Assembly: GCA_035333525.1 (NCBI GenBank)
Contig: DAOQQF010000052.1
Location: forward strand, 1 to 5,688
Length of the DNA stretch: 5,688 bases
Source: CALMFT01 sp035333525
GTDB taxonomy: Bacteria; Patescibacteriota; Gracilibacteria; Absconditabacterales; Absconditicoccaceae
Direction: 5' to 3'
Of this stretch, positions 5,626 through 5,688 are shown piece by piece; positions within the stretch are counted from its first letter, which is position 1, and each line of letters begins with the position of its first letter. The translations under genes were made by a program, and so were the position numbers. The notes beneath the pieces were generated by a model, which saw nothing but the letters and a program-made list of their open reading frames with translations, had not been told where the DNA came from and made no database searches.

Positions 5626-5688
5626 ATGGAAAAAAACAACATTGATTCAGATCAACTCACCTGAACCCAAGTAGTCGAGTTTTGTACT
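5626..5688 (+). CDS. 5' end of an unidentified gene (3'-partial, UGA=Gly)
   Basis: ATG at 5626 opens a frame that runs 21 codons to the window edge with one TGA (codon 13), read as Gly. The residues begin M-E-K-N-N-I-D-S-D-Q-L. Too little is visible to assign a family. Support comes from the -10-like TATCAT just upstream and from stop codons (TAG) in the alternative frame over the same stretch. If the insert at ndk was absent ancestrally, this would have been the gene directly following ndk. Confidence 0.55.

Noticed and set aside
1..5688. tRNA genes, including a tRNA-Gly(UCA), and CRISPR arrays
   Set aside because: I saw no cloverleaf-like GC-rich segment and no regularly spaced repeat array; the 9-bp units at 5346 and 5370 are only two copies.

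Overview
The window comes from a bacterium that reads UGA as glycine. Under the standard code it looks nearly gene-free. When TGA is read as Gly, it resolves into six tightly packed genes with about 49 in-frame TGA codons, and only TAA is used as a stop. Several of these TGAs sit where known families have invariant glycines, for example HisRS motif 2 and the NDK G-T-I-R-G-D segment. Trp is encoded by TGG in the same genes, so UGA is not Trp. This code (translation table 25), the AT-rich sequence and the short spacers point to the Absconditabacteria (SR1) / Gracilibacteria part of the Patescibacteria (CPR). I cannot choose between the two from this window.

Layout. (1) 2-1450 (+): the C-terminal 482 codons of a membrane protein with two N-terminal membrane segments, a TolB-like stretch and a TPR-like tail. 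(2) 2300-1440 (-): a WecG/TagA/CpsF-family glycosyltransferase, converging on gene 1 with an 11-bp overlap inside a palindrome. (3) 2406-3665 (+): histidyl-tRNA synthetase (hisS). (4) 3702-4250 (+): a long-form nucleoside diphosphate kinase (ndk), followed by a hairpin terminator. (5) 4379-5338 (+): an orphan 319-aa protein I do not recognise, poorer in UGA codons than its neighbours. (6) 5390-5559: a second, 169/170-identical copy of the last 170 bp of the ndk locus, a start-less pseudogene. (7) 5626 to the window end (+): the first 21 codons of another gene.

The most interesting feature is the arrangement at 4091-5559. An orphan gene lies between two direct copies of the ndk 3' end. This is the footprint expected if DNA entered ndk while carrying a replacement 3' end, as phage 21 and e14 do at icd in E. 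coli, but no recombinase is visible. Recombination between the repeats would release a 1,299-bp circle and leave ndk intact.

A second theme is gene starts. All five visible start codons lack a Shine-Dalgarno sequence. Each has a -10-like hexamer ending only 6-8 nt before the ATG, which suggests that leaderless transcription is the rule here. The genes do not form one pathway: they cover translation (hisS), nucleotide metabolism (ndk), surface glycan synthesis (wecG/tagA-like) and unknown functions, each apparently with its own promoter.
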